From: Lysobacter_L cavernae
GTDB taxonomy: Bacteria; Pseudomonadota; Gammaproteobacteria; Xanthomonadales; Xanthomonadaceae
Direction of reading: 5' to 3'
NCBI RefSeq assembly: GCF_042648505.1
Contig: NZ_JBHRXK010000001.1
Span: 744,001-808,000, forward strand
DNA: 64,000 nt
In this document: positions 26,568 through 33,727 of the stretch, in pieces
How the letters are laid out: each line of letters starts with the position of its first letter
Numbering within the stretch: the stretch's first letter is position 1
Notes under the pieces: generated by a model
Database searches by the model: none
What the model saw: the letters and a program-made list of their open reading frames with translations, nothing else
What the model was told of the DNA's origin: nothing
Translations under genes and position numbers: made by a program

Positions 26568-27581
26568 TCAAGGCGCCTCGACCCGGTAGCCCTTCGCCTG
26601 CAGCTTGGCCAGGTAGCCGTCTGGTTTCAGCAACTCGCGCATCGGCAGGCTGGCGAAGGTCACGGCGTTCTTCATCAGGGCCTGCTCCGCCGCCGATAGC
26701 CAGCGCCGCTCGACCTGCGCCTCGATGTCACCGACCCGCTTGCGCAGCACGCCCGCCTGCGTCGCGGCGCGCATGCAGGCCTCGTTCTGGTCGCTGTACG
26801 GCAAAGCCTGCAAGGCCGCGATATCGCCGATCGCCCAGGCGTTGGCGCGCTCGCGCATCGTTCCCAGGTCCGACTCCAGGCGCTGCAGGGTCTTGCCGAA
26901 GCAATCCAGGTCATCGAGCCGGGTCCCGCGGAACTCCTGCAGCGCGGCCTTGGGGTCCTCGATCATGATGCTCACCGTCGTCGACGTCGTGGCGACCTGG
27001 TGCTGACGTGCGGCCCGCTCGACCACCGGCCAGACCACGCCACCGGGCTTGAGCCCAGTGTCCTCGATCGCCTCCTGGTACAACTCCATAGCCGCGAACA
27101 TCGGCCGCCATTGTTCGACGCCGCGGTCGCGCCCCAGGTATTTGTGCTTGAGCACCCGCCAGCGCACGTACATGTCCGCCGGCACTATCTGCTGCAGGGT
27201 TTCGCCATTCGGGTTCTTGCGCGCACCCAGCGTCTTGGGCACCAGCAGCAACTGCTGGAACAGGCCGAGCCTGGCGTCGATCTTCACCGCCGGCGGCGCG
27301 ATCACTTCCTGCGCCTGTGCGATCACACCCTCGACGTCGCGCGATTGCCACTGCATTTTTTTCGGCAGCGGCGATACCGTGCCCAACAGCCACAGCACAT
27401 GATCGCCCTGGCTGACCTTCCACATGCCCGGGCCGGGTTGCACACCGCTGACCACCAGGGTGTCCAGGTCGCGGATCGGTGACTGCGCCGCGGCCGGATC
27501 GGCAGCAGGCACCTGCTGTGCAGCCACGGGTCCGGCGCAGGCAACGGCCAGTCCGATCATTCCAGCGGCAAGGCAACGCAT
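26568..27581 (-). CDS. TraB/GumN family protein
   Basis: 337 residues with a signal peptide (MRCLAAGMIGLAVACAGPVAA). The domain shows the TraB/GumN pattern: VLWLLGTVSPLPKKMQW near the start, QEVIAPPAVKIDA, VWPVVERAARQHQV, RLDDLDCFGKTLQRLESDL and the end block RNxxWL-like RRWLSAAEQALMKNAVTF. Members are often predicted metalloprotease-like, but no activity is shown here. Exported to the periplasm by prediction. Converges with the M12 protease gene. Confidence 0.8.
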   Translation of the reverse strand: MRCLAAGMIGLAVACAGPVAAQQVPAADPAAAQSPIRDLDTLVVSGVQPGPGMWKVSQGDHVLWLLGTVSPLPKKMQWQSRDVEGVIAQAQEVIAPPAVKIDARLGLFQQLLLVPKTLGARKNPNGETLQQIVPADMYVRWRVLKHKYLGRDRGVEQWRPMFAAMELYQEAIEDTGLKPGGVVWPVVERAARQHQVATTSTTVSIMIEDPKAALQEFRGTRLDDLDCFGKTLQRLESDLGTMRERANAWAIGDIAALQALPYSDQNEACMRAATQAGVLRKRVGDIEAQVERRWLSAAEQALMKNAVTFASLPMRELLKPDGYLAKLQAKGYRVEAP

Positions 27582-27640
27582 GTCCACTCCTCGGGTGTTC
27601 ACCGCCCATCAGGCCGCGCGTGAGCGATAATCGGTGGATT

Positions 27641-27667
27641 ACCGTTGCGACCGTTGCGACCGTTGCG
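27641..27667 (+). repeat. Three tandem copies of a 9-base unit
   Basis: ACCGTTGCG occurs three times head to tail (27641-27649, 27650-27658, 27659-27667) in the gap between the TraB/GumN start and tRNA-Pro. It is not inside a supported gene. A simple-sequence expansion is the likely explanation. Confidence 0.85.
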
Positions 27668-27743
27668 GCAGGGCCGATGTCCGCATCGTAGCGGCACGCG
27701 CAGGGTGGGAGCCGCCCATGGCCAATCACAAAAACACACCCAC

Positions 27744-27771
27744 AAAAAAAGCCCGCATCGCTGCAGGCTCT
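27744..27771 (-). terminator. Rho-independent terminator after tRNA-Pro
   Basis: On the minus strand an 8-bp stem AGCCTGCA / TGCGGGCT (one T-G wobble) with loop GCGA is followed by a run of seven T including the closing base. It lies 12 bases after the tRNA 3' end. Confidence 0.85.
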
Positions 27772-27783
27772 TTGCATTCACAG

Positions 27784-27860
27784 TGGTCGGGACGGCCGGA
27801 TTTGAACCGACGACCCTCTGCCCCCCAGGCAGATGCGCTACCAGGCTGCGCTACGCCCCG
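27784..27860 (-). tRNA. tRNA-Pro (GGG)
   Basis: 77 bases with encoded CCA. The acceptor stem CGGGGCG pairs with CGTCCCG (one G-U), the D-arm is AGCGCAGCCTGGTAGCGC, the anticodon stem TCTGC/GCAGA closes loop CTGGGGG with anticodon GGG, and the T-arm has GTTCGAATC. It follows merR on the same strand by about 100 bases, the usual ihfA-merR-tRNA-Pro order. Confidence 0.97.
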
Positions 27861-27961
27861 ACGTGTCTGTGATGGTCCGCCCGAGAGCGGGGCGGCAAGT
27901 ATAGCGGTTTGATGCTCGATCCGGCCATGTGCTGCCGGCGTCCTGCGCGATGTCTGTCGTA

Positions 27962-28318
27962 TCAACGGCGCAACAGCTGCAGGACCTCTTCCAGCTCCAT
28001 GCGCACCTGCTTGATGATCTGCGAACTCAGCGCCGACTCGTCCTTGGCCGCCTCGCCCTCCAGACGCAGTCGCGCGCCGCCGATGGTGTAGCCCTGTTCG
28101 TACAGCAGGCCGCGGATCTGCCGCACCATCAGCACCTCGTGGCGCTGGTAGTAACGGCGGTTGCCGCGGCGCTTGACCGGGTTCAGGGTCGGGAATTCGG
28201 TCTCCCAGTAGCGCAGCACGTGCGGCTTGACGTCGCACAGCTCGCTGACCTCACCGATGGTGAAGTAGCGCTTGGCCGGAATCGGCGGAAGTTCGCGGTT
28301 GCTGCCCGGGTCAAGCAT
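27962..28318 (-). CDS. MerR family transcriptional regulator
   Basis: 118 residues with an N-terminal MerR winged helix (YFTIGEVSELCDVKPHVLRYWETEFPTLNPVKRRGNRRYY) described here only by its ends: YFTIGEVSEL at about 18-27 and KRRGNRRYYQ at about 49-58. A helical stretch follows, with no Cys-rich metal-binding loop. Orthologues always seem to sit behind ihfA, as here; the ATG lies inside the ihfA end and the frames overlap by eight bases. The effector is unknown. Confidence 0.9.
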   Translation of the reverse strand: MLDPGSNRELPPIPAKRYFTIGEVSELCDVKPHVLRYWETEFPTLNPVKRRGNRRYYQRHEVLMVRQIRGLLYEQGYTIGGARLRLEGEAAKDESALSSQIIKQVRMELEEVLQLLRR

Positions 28319-28613
28319 GTTCGCCTCCGGCATAGGCTTCCACGCGTTCCTTGAGCTTCTGGCCCGGGCGGAAGGTCACTACAGTACGCGCCGAAATCGG
28401 GATCTCCTCGCCGGTCTTCGGGTTGCGCCCCGGCCGCTGGTTCTTGCGGCGCAGGTCGAAATTGCCAAAGCCCGACAGCTTGACCTGCCGGCCCTGTTCC
28501 AGCGCCTCGCGCAGGGCGTCGAAGAAGGCATCGACGAACTCCTTCGCTTCGCGCTTGTTCAGGCCGACCTCGTCGAACAGACGCTCGGCCATTTCAGCTT
28601 TGGTCAGTGCCAT
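28311..28613 (-). CDS. ihfA: Integration host factor subunit alpha
   Basis: DNA-bending histone-like protein that pairs with IhfB. The 100-residue product has ALTKAEMAERLFDEVGLNKRE, FFDALREALEQGRQVKLSGFGNF and the beta-arm tip RRKNQRPGRNPKTGEEIPI with the intercalating Pro. It lies 16 bases after pheT, the canonical pheST-ihfA order. Confidence 0.97.
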   Translation of the reverse strand: MALTKAEMAERLFDEVGLNKREAKEFVDAFFDALREALEQGRQVKLSGFGNFDLRRKNQRPGRNPKTGEEIPISARTVVTFRPGQKLKERVEAYAGGEHA

Positions 28614-28629
28614 CTGGGTCCCTTCAACC

Positions 28630-31023
28630 TCAGCTGCGGATCGCCGCGGCGTGGTCGCGTTGCAGGGCTTCGGTTACCGTGCCCACCACCGCGTCCACCT
28701 CTCGGTCGGTCAGGGTGCGCGATTCATCCTGCAGAATCAAGCCCATAGCGAGACTTTTGAAACCCGGTTCCACGCCCTTGCCCTGGTAACGGTCGAACAG
28801 CACCAGGTCGCGCAGGGCCGGCCCCGCGGCGGCCCGGGCACTGGCGGCAATCGCGCCCCAGGGCGCGGTTTCGGCGACGACCACCGCCAGATCGCGGCGC
28901 ACCGACGGGAACTTGGACAACCCGACCGCCTTCGGCAGGGGTCGGACCAGCAGCGGGGCCAGGTCGAGCTCGAACGCCACCACCTCAGCGTCCAGGTCCA
29001 GGGCCCGCTGCAGGCGCGGGTGCAACTGACCGATCCAGCCCAGCTTCACGCCGTCGCGCCAGACATCGGCCGAGCGGCCCGGGTGTGCCCAGAGCGGCTG
29101 CGAGGCACGGTACTCGAGCGTGGCGCCGGCGAGTGCGGCCAGGCTGTCGAGATCGCCCTTGAGGTCGTGGAAGCCCACCGCGCGTGCTGGTGCGCCCCAC
29201 TGCTCGGAGCTGACCGTGCCGATCGCGGTGGCGGCAATGCGCTTGGTCTCGACCGGCGCCCCTCCCGCGACGGGCGCGGCCGTGAACACGTTGCCCAACT
29301 CGAACAGGCGCACGCGCAACTGCTGGCGCGCGGCGTTGCGGGCCAGCGCGGCCACCAGCCCCGGCAGCAGGGCCGTGCGCATCACGCCGAGTTCGGCGCT
29401 GAGCGGATTGGCCAGCGGCACCGTCCCATCGGTCGCGCCCCACTGCGCGAGCAGGTCGGCGTCGACGAAGGCATAGTTGATCGCCTCGAGGTAATCGCGT
29501 GCGGCCAGTTGACGGCGCGCCGTGCCCTCCTCGACCCGGATTTCGCTCGGGGCAGCCAGGCGCGATGCGCCGGCCGGCAGCGTGGTCGGGATCGCGTCGT
29601 AGCCGTGGACGCGGGCGATCTCCTCTATCAGGTCCTCCTCGATCGCGATATCGAAGCGGCGGCTCGGCGGGCGCACCGTCCATGCGTCGCCGGTTGCCTC
29701 GACCGACAGCCCGAGCGCGCGCAGGATCCGCTCAACCTCGGCATCGGCCACGCTCAGGCCCAGCACACGCGCCAAGCGCGCGCGGCGCAGCGTGATCGGC
29801 TGCGGTTGCGGCAGGTATTCGGGCAGTGCCGCCTCGACCACCGGGCCGGGCGTGCCGCCGGCGATGTCGAGGATCAGCCGGGTCGCGTACTCGACCGCAG
29901 TGCGCGGCAGCTCCGGATCGACGCCACGCTCGAAGCGGTGCGCGGCATCGGTGTGCAGGCCGAGCTTGCGACCGCGACCGATGATGGCGGAGGGAATCCA
30001 GTGCGCGGCTTCGAGGAACACGTTGCGCGTCGCATCGGTGACGCGGGTGTCGTAACCGCCCATGATGCCGCCCAGGGCGACCGCACGCGCGCCGTTGCCG
30101 CCCTGGCTGTCGGACACCACGAGGAAATCCGGGTCCAGCGACACCGTGCGGCCGTCGAGCAGCTTGGTTTGCTCGCCGACGCGGGCCGGCCGCACCACGA
30201 TCGGCTCGACCAGCGTGTCGCGGTCGAAGGCGTGCATCGGCTGGCCGAGTTCCAGCATCACGTACTGGGTCACGTCGACCAGGAAACTGATCGGGCGAAC
30301 GCCGCTGCGACGCAAGCGCTCGGCCATCCACAGCGGCGTGGCGACGCCCGCATCAACGCCGTCGATGGCGCGGCCGACAAAGCGCGGCACCTTGGCGCCG
30401 GTATCCAGTTCGATGGACAAGCGCGCGTCGTTCGACGCTGGCACCGGCGCAGCGTCGAAGGGCGTCACCTCGGAGCCGCAGGCAGCCGCCACGTCGAAGG
30501 CGATGCCGCGGACGCTGAAGCAGTCGGCGCGGTTCGGGGTCAGTTTGATCTCGATGGTCGCATCGGGCAGGCCCAGGTAATCGGCCAGCGGCGCGCCCAC
30601 CGGCGCGTCGGCGGGCAGCTCGAGCAGGCCGGAGGCATCCGGGTCGACGCCGAGCTCCTTGGCCGAGCACAGCATGCCGAACGACTCGACCCCACGCAGC
30701 TTGGCGGCCTTGATCGCCATGCCACCGGGCAGGTTCGCGCCCACAGTCGCCAGCGGCGTCTTCAAACCGGCGCGCGCGTTCGGTGCGCCGCAGACGATCT
30801 GCACGGTGCCGTTGCCAGTATCGACCTGGCAGACCTGCAAGCGGTCTGCTTCCGGGTGTTTCTCGGCACTGACAATCTGCGCGACGACGACGCCGTCGAG
30901 CGACTCGCCCAACGCAGTCACGTCCTCGACCTCGAGGCCGATCGCGGTCAGCGTAGCTGCGAGTTGTTCGCGCGTCTGCGTGGTTGGCACATGCTGGCGC
31001 AGCCAGTTTTCGGAGAATTTCAT
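28630..31023 (-). CDS. pheT: Phenylalanyl-tRNA synthetase beta subunit
   Basis: Large subunit of the (alpha-beta)2 enzyme charging tRNA-Phe. 797 residues with the N-terminal EMAP/tRNA-binding domain (about 39-148; VAQIVSAEKHPEADRLQVCQVD), B3/B4 editing region, B5 fold and C-terminal ferredoxin-like anticodon-binding domain (SKFPSVRRDLAVVV). Length is typical. Separated from pheS by a 109-base gap filled with a GGGAAT-type repeat, unlike the tight pheST junction of most bacteria. Confidence 0.98.
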   Translation of the reverse strand: MKFSENWLRQHVPTTQTREQLAATLTAIGLEVEDVTALGESLDGVVVAQIVSAEKHPEADRLQVCQVDTGNGTVQIVCGAPNARAGLKTPLATVGANLPGGMAIKAAKLRGVESFGMLCSAKELGVDPDASGLLELPADAPVGAPLADYLGLPDATIEIKLTPNRADCFSVRGIAFDVAAACGSEVTPFDAAPVPASNDARLSIELDTGAKVPRFVGRAIDGVDAGVATPLWMAERLRRSGVRPISFLVDVTQYVMLELGQPMHAFDRDTLVEPIVVRPARVGEQTKLLDGRTVSLDPDFLVVSDSQGGNGARAVALGGIMGGYDTRVTDATRNVFLEAAHWIPSAIIGRGRKLGLHTDAAHRFERGVDPELPRTAVEYATRLILDIAGGTPGPVVEAALPEYLPQPQPITLRRARLARVLGLSVADAEVERILRALGLSVEATGDAWTVRPPSRRFDIAIEEDLIEEIARVHGYDAIPTTLPAGASRLAAPSEIRVEEGTARRQLAARDYLEAINYAFVDADLLAQWGATDGTVPLANPLSAELGVMRTALLPGLVAALARNAARQQLRVRLFELGNVFTAAPVAGGAPVETKRIAATAIGTVSSEQWGAPARAVGFHDLKGDLDSLAALAGATLEYRASQPLWAHPGRSADVWRDGVKLGWIGQLHPRLQRALDLDAEVVAFELDLAPLLVRPLPKAVGLSKFPSVRRDLAVVVAETAPWGAIAASARAAAGPALRDLVLFDRYQGKGVEPGFKSLAMGLILQDESRTLTDREVDAVVGTVTEALQRDHAAAIRS

Positions 31024-31032
31024 AGGGTGAAG

Positions 31033-31130
31033 CCGGGAATGGGGAATAGGGAATAGGGAGTCGGAAAAGCGGAACCCGAATCGCCGTCGCTGCTTTGGCG
31101 ATTCCCGACTCTCGATTCCCGATTCCCGGC
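31033..31130 (+). repeat. Inverted array of GGGAAT-type motifs between pheS and pheT
   Basis: The left side repeats GGGAAT/GGGAAT/GGGAGTCGG and the right side carries the complementary GATTCCCGACTCTCGATTCCC-type series, so the two halves fold back on each other around a short centre (CGAATCGCC...GGCGATTC). I recall similar GGGAATxGGGAAT intergenic elements as frequent in Lysobacterales genomes. It fills almost the whole pheS-pheT gap and must be transcribed with them; it may affect mRNA stability or relative pheT expression. Confidence 0.75.
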
Positions 31131-31132
31131 CT

Positions 31133-32143
31133 TCATGCGAACTGCTTCAGAAACCGCACGTCGTTCTCGAAGAAACTGCGCAGGTCATCGACGCCGTAAC
31201 GCAACATCGCGAAGCGCTCGACGCCCAGGCCGAACGCGTAGCCGGTGTACTTCTCAGGATCGATGCCGACGTTGCGCAGCACGTTCGGGTGGACCATGCC
31301 GCAGCCGAGCACTTCCAGCCAGCGCGTCGAACCGTCGGGCTGCTGCCAGGCGATGTCGACCTCGGCCGAGGGCTCGGTGAAGGGGAAGTAGCTCGGGCGG
31401 AAGCGCATCTCGAAGTCACGTTCAAAGAACGCGCGGACGAACTCGGCCAGCGTGCCCTTGAGATCGGCGAAGCTGGCGTGCTCGTCGACCAGCAGGCCTT
31501 CGACCTGGTGGAACATCGGCGTGTGGGTCTGGTCGCTGTCGCTGCGGTAGACCTTGCCGGCCGCGATCATGCGCAGCGGCGGTCCGCTCTGAATGGCGAC
31601 GGCGTCCTTCATGTAGCGCACCTGCACGCCCGAGGTGTGGGTGCGCAGCAGGCGGCCATCGCCAAAGTAGAAGGTGTCGTGCATCGCGCGCGCCGGGTGG
31701 TGCGGCGGGAAGTTCAGCGCCTCGAAGTTGTGCCAGTCGTCCTCGATCTCGGGACCGTCAGCGAGTTCAAAGCCAAGCCGGCCGAAAATGTCGGCGATGC
31801 GTTCGAGGGTACGGCTGACCGGATGCAGGCCACCGCGCGCGGCGTCGATGCCCGGCAGGGTGACGTCCAGGGTTTCCGAGGCCAGACGCGCGTCGAGGAC
31901 GGCATCGTCCAGCGTCGTCTTGCGTTCGGCCAAGGCGACCGTGAGCACGTCGCGCGCCTGGTTGATCGCTTCGCCGGCGCTCTTGCGCTGCTCCGGCGGC
32001 AATGCGCCAAGCTGCTTGAGCTGCGCTGTGACGCTGCCGTGCTTGCCGAGCAGGGAAACGCGCAGCATTTCGATCGCCTCGGGCGAGCCCGCCGCCTCGA
32101 TCTGCGCCAGCGCCTGACTGGTCAGGGATTCGATATCACTCAT
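31133..32143 (-). CDS. pheS: Phenylalanyl-tRNA synthetase alpha subunit
   Basis: Catalytic subunit. 336 residues: N-terminal coiled coil (about 1-85), then the class II core with HPARAMHDTFYF (motif 1/2 region), RTHTSGVQVRYM, GKVYRSDSDQTHTPMFHQVEGL (motif 2) and GFGLGVERFAML-like YAFGLGVERFAMLRYG (motif 3). The 146-base gap from rplT contains a terminator-like hairpin. Normal length. Confidence 0.98.
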   Translation of the reverse strand: MSDIESLTSQALAQIEAAGSPEAIEMLRVSLLGKHGSVTAQLKQLGALPPEQRKSAGEAINQARDVLTVALAERKTTLDDAVLDARLASETLDVTLPGIDAARGGLHPVSRTLERIADIFGRLGFELADGPEIEDDWHNFEALNFPPHHPARAMHDTFYFGDGRLLRTHTSGVQVRYMKDAVAIQSGPPLRMIAAGKVYRSDSDQTHTPMFHQVEGLLVDEHASFADLKGTLAEFVRAFFERDFEMRFRPSYFPFTEPSAEVDIAWQQPDGSTRWLEVLGCGMVHPNVLRNVGIDPEKYTGYAFGLGVERFAMLRYGVDDLRSFFENDVRFLKQFA

Positions 32144-32195
32144 CCGACTGGTTCACCGCAAGGGAGTTTCTGGAATTCAGGAGCCTGAAACGAAA

Positions 32196-32225
32196 CATGG
32201 GGAAGGACTTGCGCCCTTCCCCATG
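32196..32225 (-). terminator. Terminator/attenuator-like hairpin between rplT and pheS
   Basis: Perfect 11-bp stem CATGGGGAAGG / CCTTCCCCATG with an 8-base loop. On the transcribed strand it is followed by TTTCGTTTC. A partial terminator here would separate ribosomal-protein from pheST expression; pheST is known to be attenuated in enteric bacteria. The ATG in the 3' arm opens a 20-codon frame beginning MFRFRL and overlapping the pheS start, but with no ribosome-binding site. Confidence 0.6.
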
Positions 32226-32289
32226 CGTGTACTTCGTTGTGCGATCCACGCGGCCCGGCAAACGGGCTGCGCTAACCGGATCGACAAAC

Positions 32290-32649
32290 TTACGCCGCGA
32301 GCGCGCTCTTCGCCTTCTCTGCCAGCGCCGCAAAACCCGTCGCGTCGTGCACGGCGATGTCCGCCAGCACCTTGCGGTCGAGGGTGATGCCGGCCTTGAG
32401 CAGGCCGTTCATGAAACGGCTGTAGCTCAGACCGTTGATGCGGGCCGCCGCGTTGATGCGGGTGATCCACAGCGAACGGAAATTGCGCTTCTTCTGCTTG
32501 CGACCGATGTAGGCGTACTGCAGGGCCTTCGTCACCGCCTGCTTGGCGACGCGGAAGACCTTGCGGCGGGCGTGATAGTAGCCCTTGGCCTGCTTCAGGA
32601 TTTTCTTGTGACGGCGACGCGCCGTAACACCACGCTTAACTCGTGCCAT
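32290..32649 (-). CDS. rplT: 50S ribosomal protein L20
   Basis: 119 residues, basic, with the family start ARVKRGVTARRRHKKILKQAKGYY and NGLSYSRFMNGL and KVLADIAVHD near the end. L20 binds 23S rRNA early in assembly and in E. coli represses its own operon. It follows rpmI by 12 bases. Confidence 0.99.
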   Translation of the reverse strand: MARVKRGVTARRRHKKILKQAKGYYHARRKVFRVAKQAVTKALQYAYIGRKQKKRNFRSLWITRINAAARINGLSYSRFMNGLLKAGITLDRKVLADIAVHDATGFAALAEKAKSALAA

Positions 32650-32661
32650 TGTTCAGTCTCC

Positions 32662-32859
32662 TCACAAATACGGAAGCATGCGGTCCAGACGGCCCGCGTC
32701 CTCGGCACGAACATGGTTCGTCTGCCGCAGGTTGCGCTTCCGCTTGGTCGCTTTCTTGGTGAGGATGTGGCTCTTGTTGGCGTGGCCGCACTTGTACTTG
32801 CCGGAAGCAGTCTTCCGGAAGCGCTTGGCCGCCGCCCGATTGGTCTTGATCTTGGGCAT
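32662..32859 (-). CDS. rpmI: 50S ribosomal protein L35
   Basis: 65 residues: MPKIKTNRAAAKRFRKTASGKYK, SHILTKKATKRKRNLRQ and a short C-terminus. Lies between infC and rplT as usual; the 274-base gap from infC is long and structured. Confidence 0.99.
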   Translation of the reverse strand: MPKIKTNRAAAKRFRKTASGKYKCGHANKSHILTKKATKRKRNLRQTNHVRAEDAGRLDRMLPYL

Positions 32860-33006
32860 TGCGATGTCCTTTCGGAGGTTTAGTCACTGGCCTGGGCGGC
32901 GACCCTTGCGAAACACGCAAGCGCCACGCTTTCCGTCCTGCCCTTGCCGGCTTGTAAGTCGTTGATCCGTATAGGAATCAGCAACGGGTCCTGATCTTGC
33001 ATACAA

Positions 33007-33056
33007 CAAGCCCGGCGAACCGGGCCGCATAGTATGCGGGCTGCTCGCCGGGCTTG
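33007..33056 (-). promoter_or_regulatory. Long hairpin in the infC-rpmI gap
   Basis: A perfect 12-bp outer stem (CAAGCCCGGCGA at 33007-33018 with TCGCCGGGCTTG at 33045-33056) encloses an inner stem around an AGT turn with one mismatch. No T-run follows on the minus strand. The 274-base infC-rpmI gap otherwise shows no gene. It may be an attenuator, a processing site, or part of an L20-type leader controlling rpmI-rplT. The hairpin is seen; its role is inferred. Confidence 0.5.
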
Positions 33057-33133
33057 CAATCTTTTCTTTGAAAATCAGCAGCTTCGGCCCGTAGGGCCCC
33101 GCGCTGTCCCGGCCCGCAAAGGGCCGGGCGGGC

Positions 33134-33658
33134 TTACATCTTCTTCTTCGGCGCGATCATCATGACCATCTGCCGGCCTTCCAGGCGCGGCCGCGACTCG
33201 ATCACGATGTCCTCGCCCAGATCGGCCTCGATCCGCGCCGCCATCTCACGGCCCAGCTCCTGATGGCTCATCTCACGGCCACGGAAACGGATGTTGACCT
33301 TGACCTTGTCGCCCTCTTCCAGGAACCGGCGCATGTTGCGCAGCTTGATCTGGTAGTCGCCTTCGTCGGTCACCGGCCGGAACTTGAGTTCCTTGATCTC
33401 GACCTGCTTGGTCTTCTTCTTGGCCAGGTTGGCCTTTTTCTGGGCCTCGAACTTGAACTTGCCGAAGTCCATGACGCGGCAGACCGGCGGATCGGCGTTG
33501 GGCTGGATCTCGACAAGGTCCAAGCCCTCGTCCTGGGCCATGCTCAGCGCTTCATCGCGCGTCAGCACGCCGATCATCTCGCCATCGCTGCCGATGACGC
33601 GGACGCGCGGGACGCGGATTTCCTGGTTCTTGCGATTCGGTTTTTCGGGGGTGCTGAT
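33134..33658 (-). CDS. infC: Translation initiation factor IF-3 (ATC start)
   Basis: Prevents premature subunit joining and proofreads start-codon choice. 174 residues with KNQEIRVPRVRVIG, LVEIQPNADPPVCRVMDFGKFKFE, the Lys-rich linker, and RFRGREMSHQELG. No good ATG fits: the in-frame ATG at 33682 has no ribosome-binding site. An ATC at 33656-33658 lies 8 bases after GGAG and gives the expected S-T-P start. E. coli infC uses AUU, and IF3 represses its own non-AUG start, so the same autoregulation is likely here. A hairpin precedes the site. Confidence 0.93.
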   Translation of the reverse strand: MSTPEKPNRKNQEIRVPRVRVIGSDGEMIGVLTRDEALSMAQDEGLDLVEIQPNADPPVCRVMDFGKFKFEAQKKANLAKKKTKQVEIKELKFRPVTDEGDYQIKLRNMRRFLEEGDKVKVNIRFRGREMSHQELGREMAARIEADLGEDIVIESRPRLEGRQMVMMIAPKKKM

Positions 33659-33683
33659 GTTGCAATCTCCGGTGTGGATCATG

Positions 33684-33703
33684 CCGGCCGCAGGGGCGGC
33701 CGG
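33684..33703 (-). promoter_or_regulatory. GC hairpin upstream of the infC ribosome-binding site
   Basis: Perfect 8-bp stem CCGGCCGC / GCGGCCGG with a 4-base loop, in the 69-base thrS-infC gap and about 12 bases before the GGAG of infC. No T-tract. It could influence access of ribosomes to the unusual infC start or be a processing site. Confidence 0.45.
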
Positions 33704-33727
33704 AGTCGTTGAAACAGGCTGCAGGCG

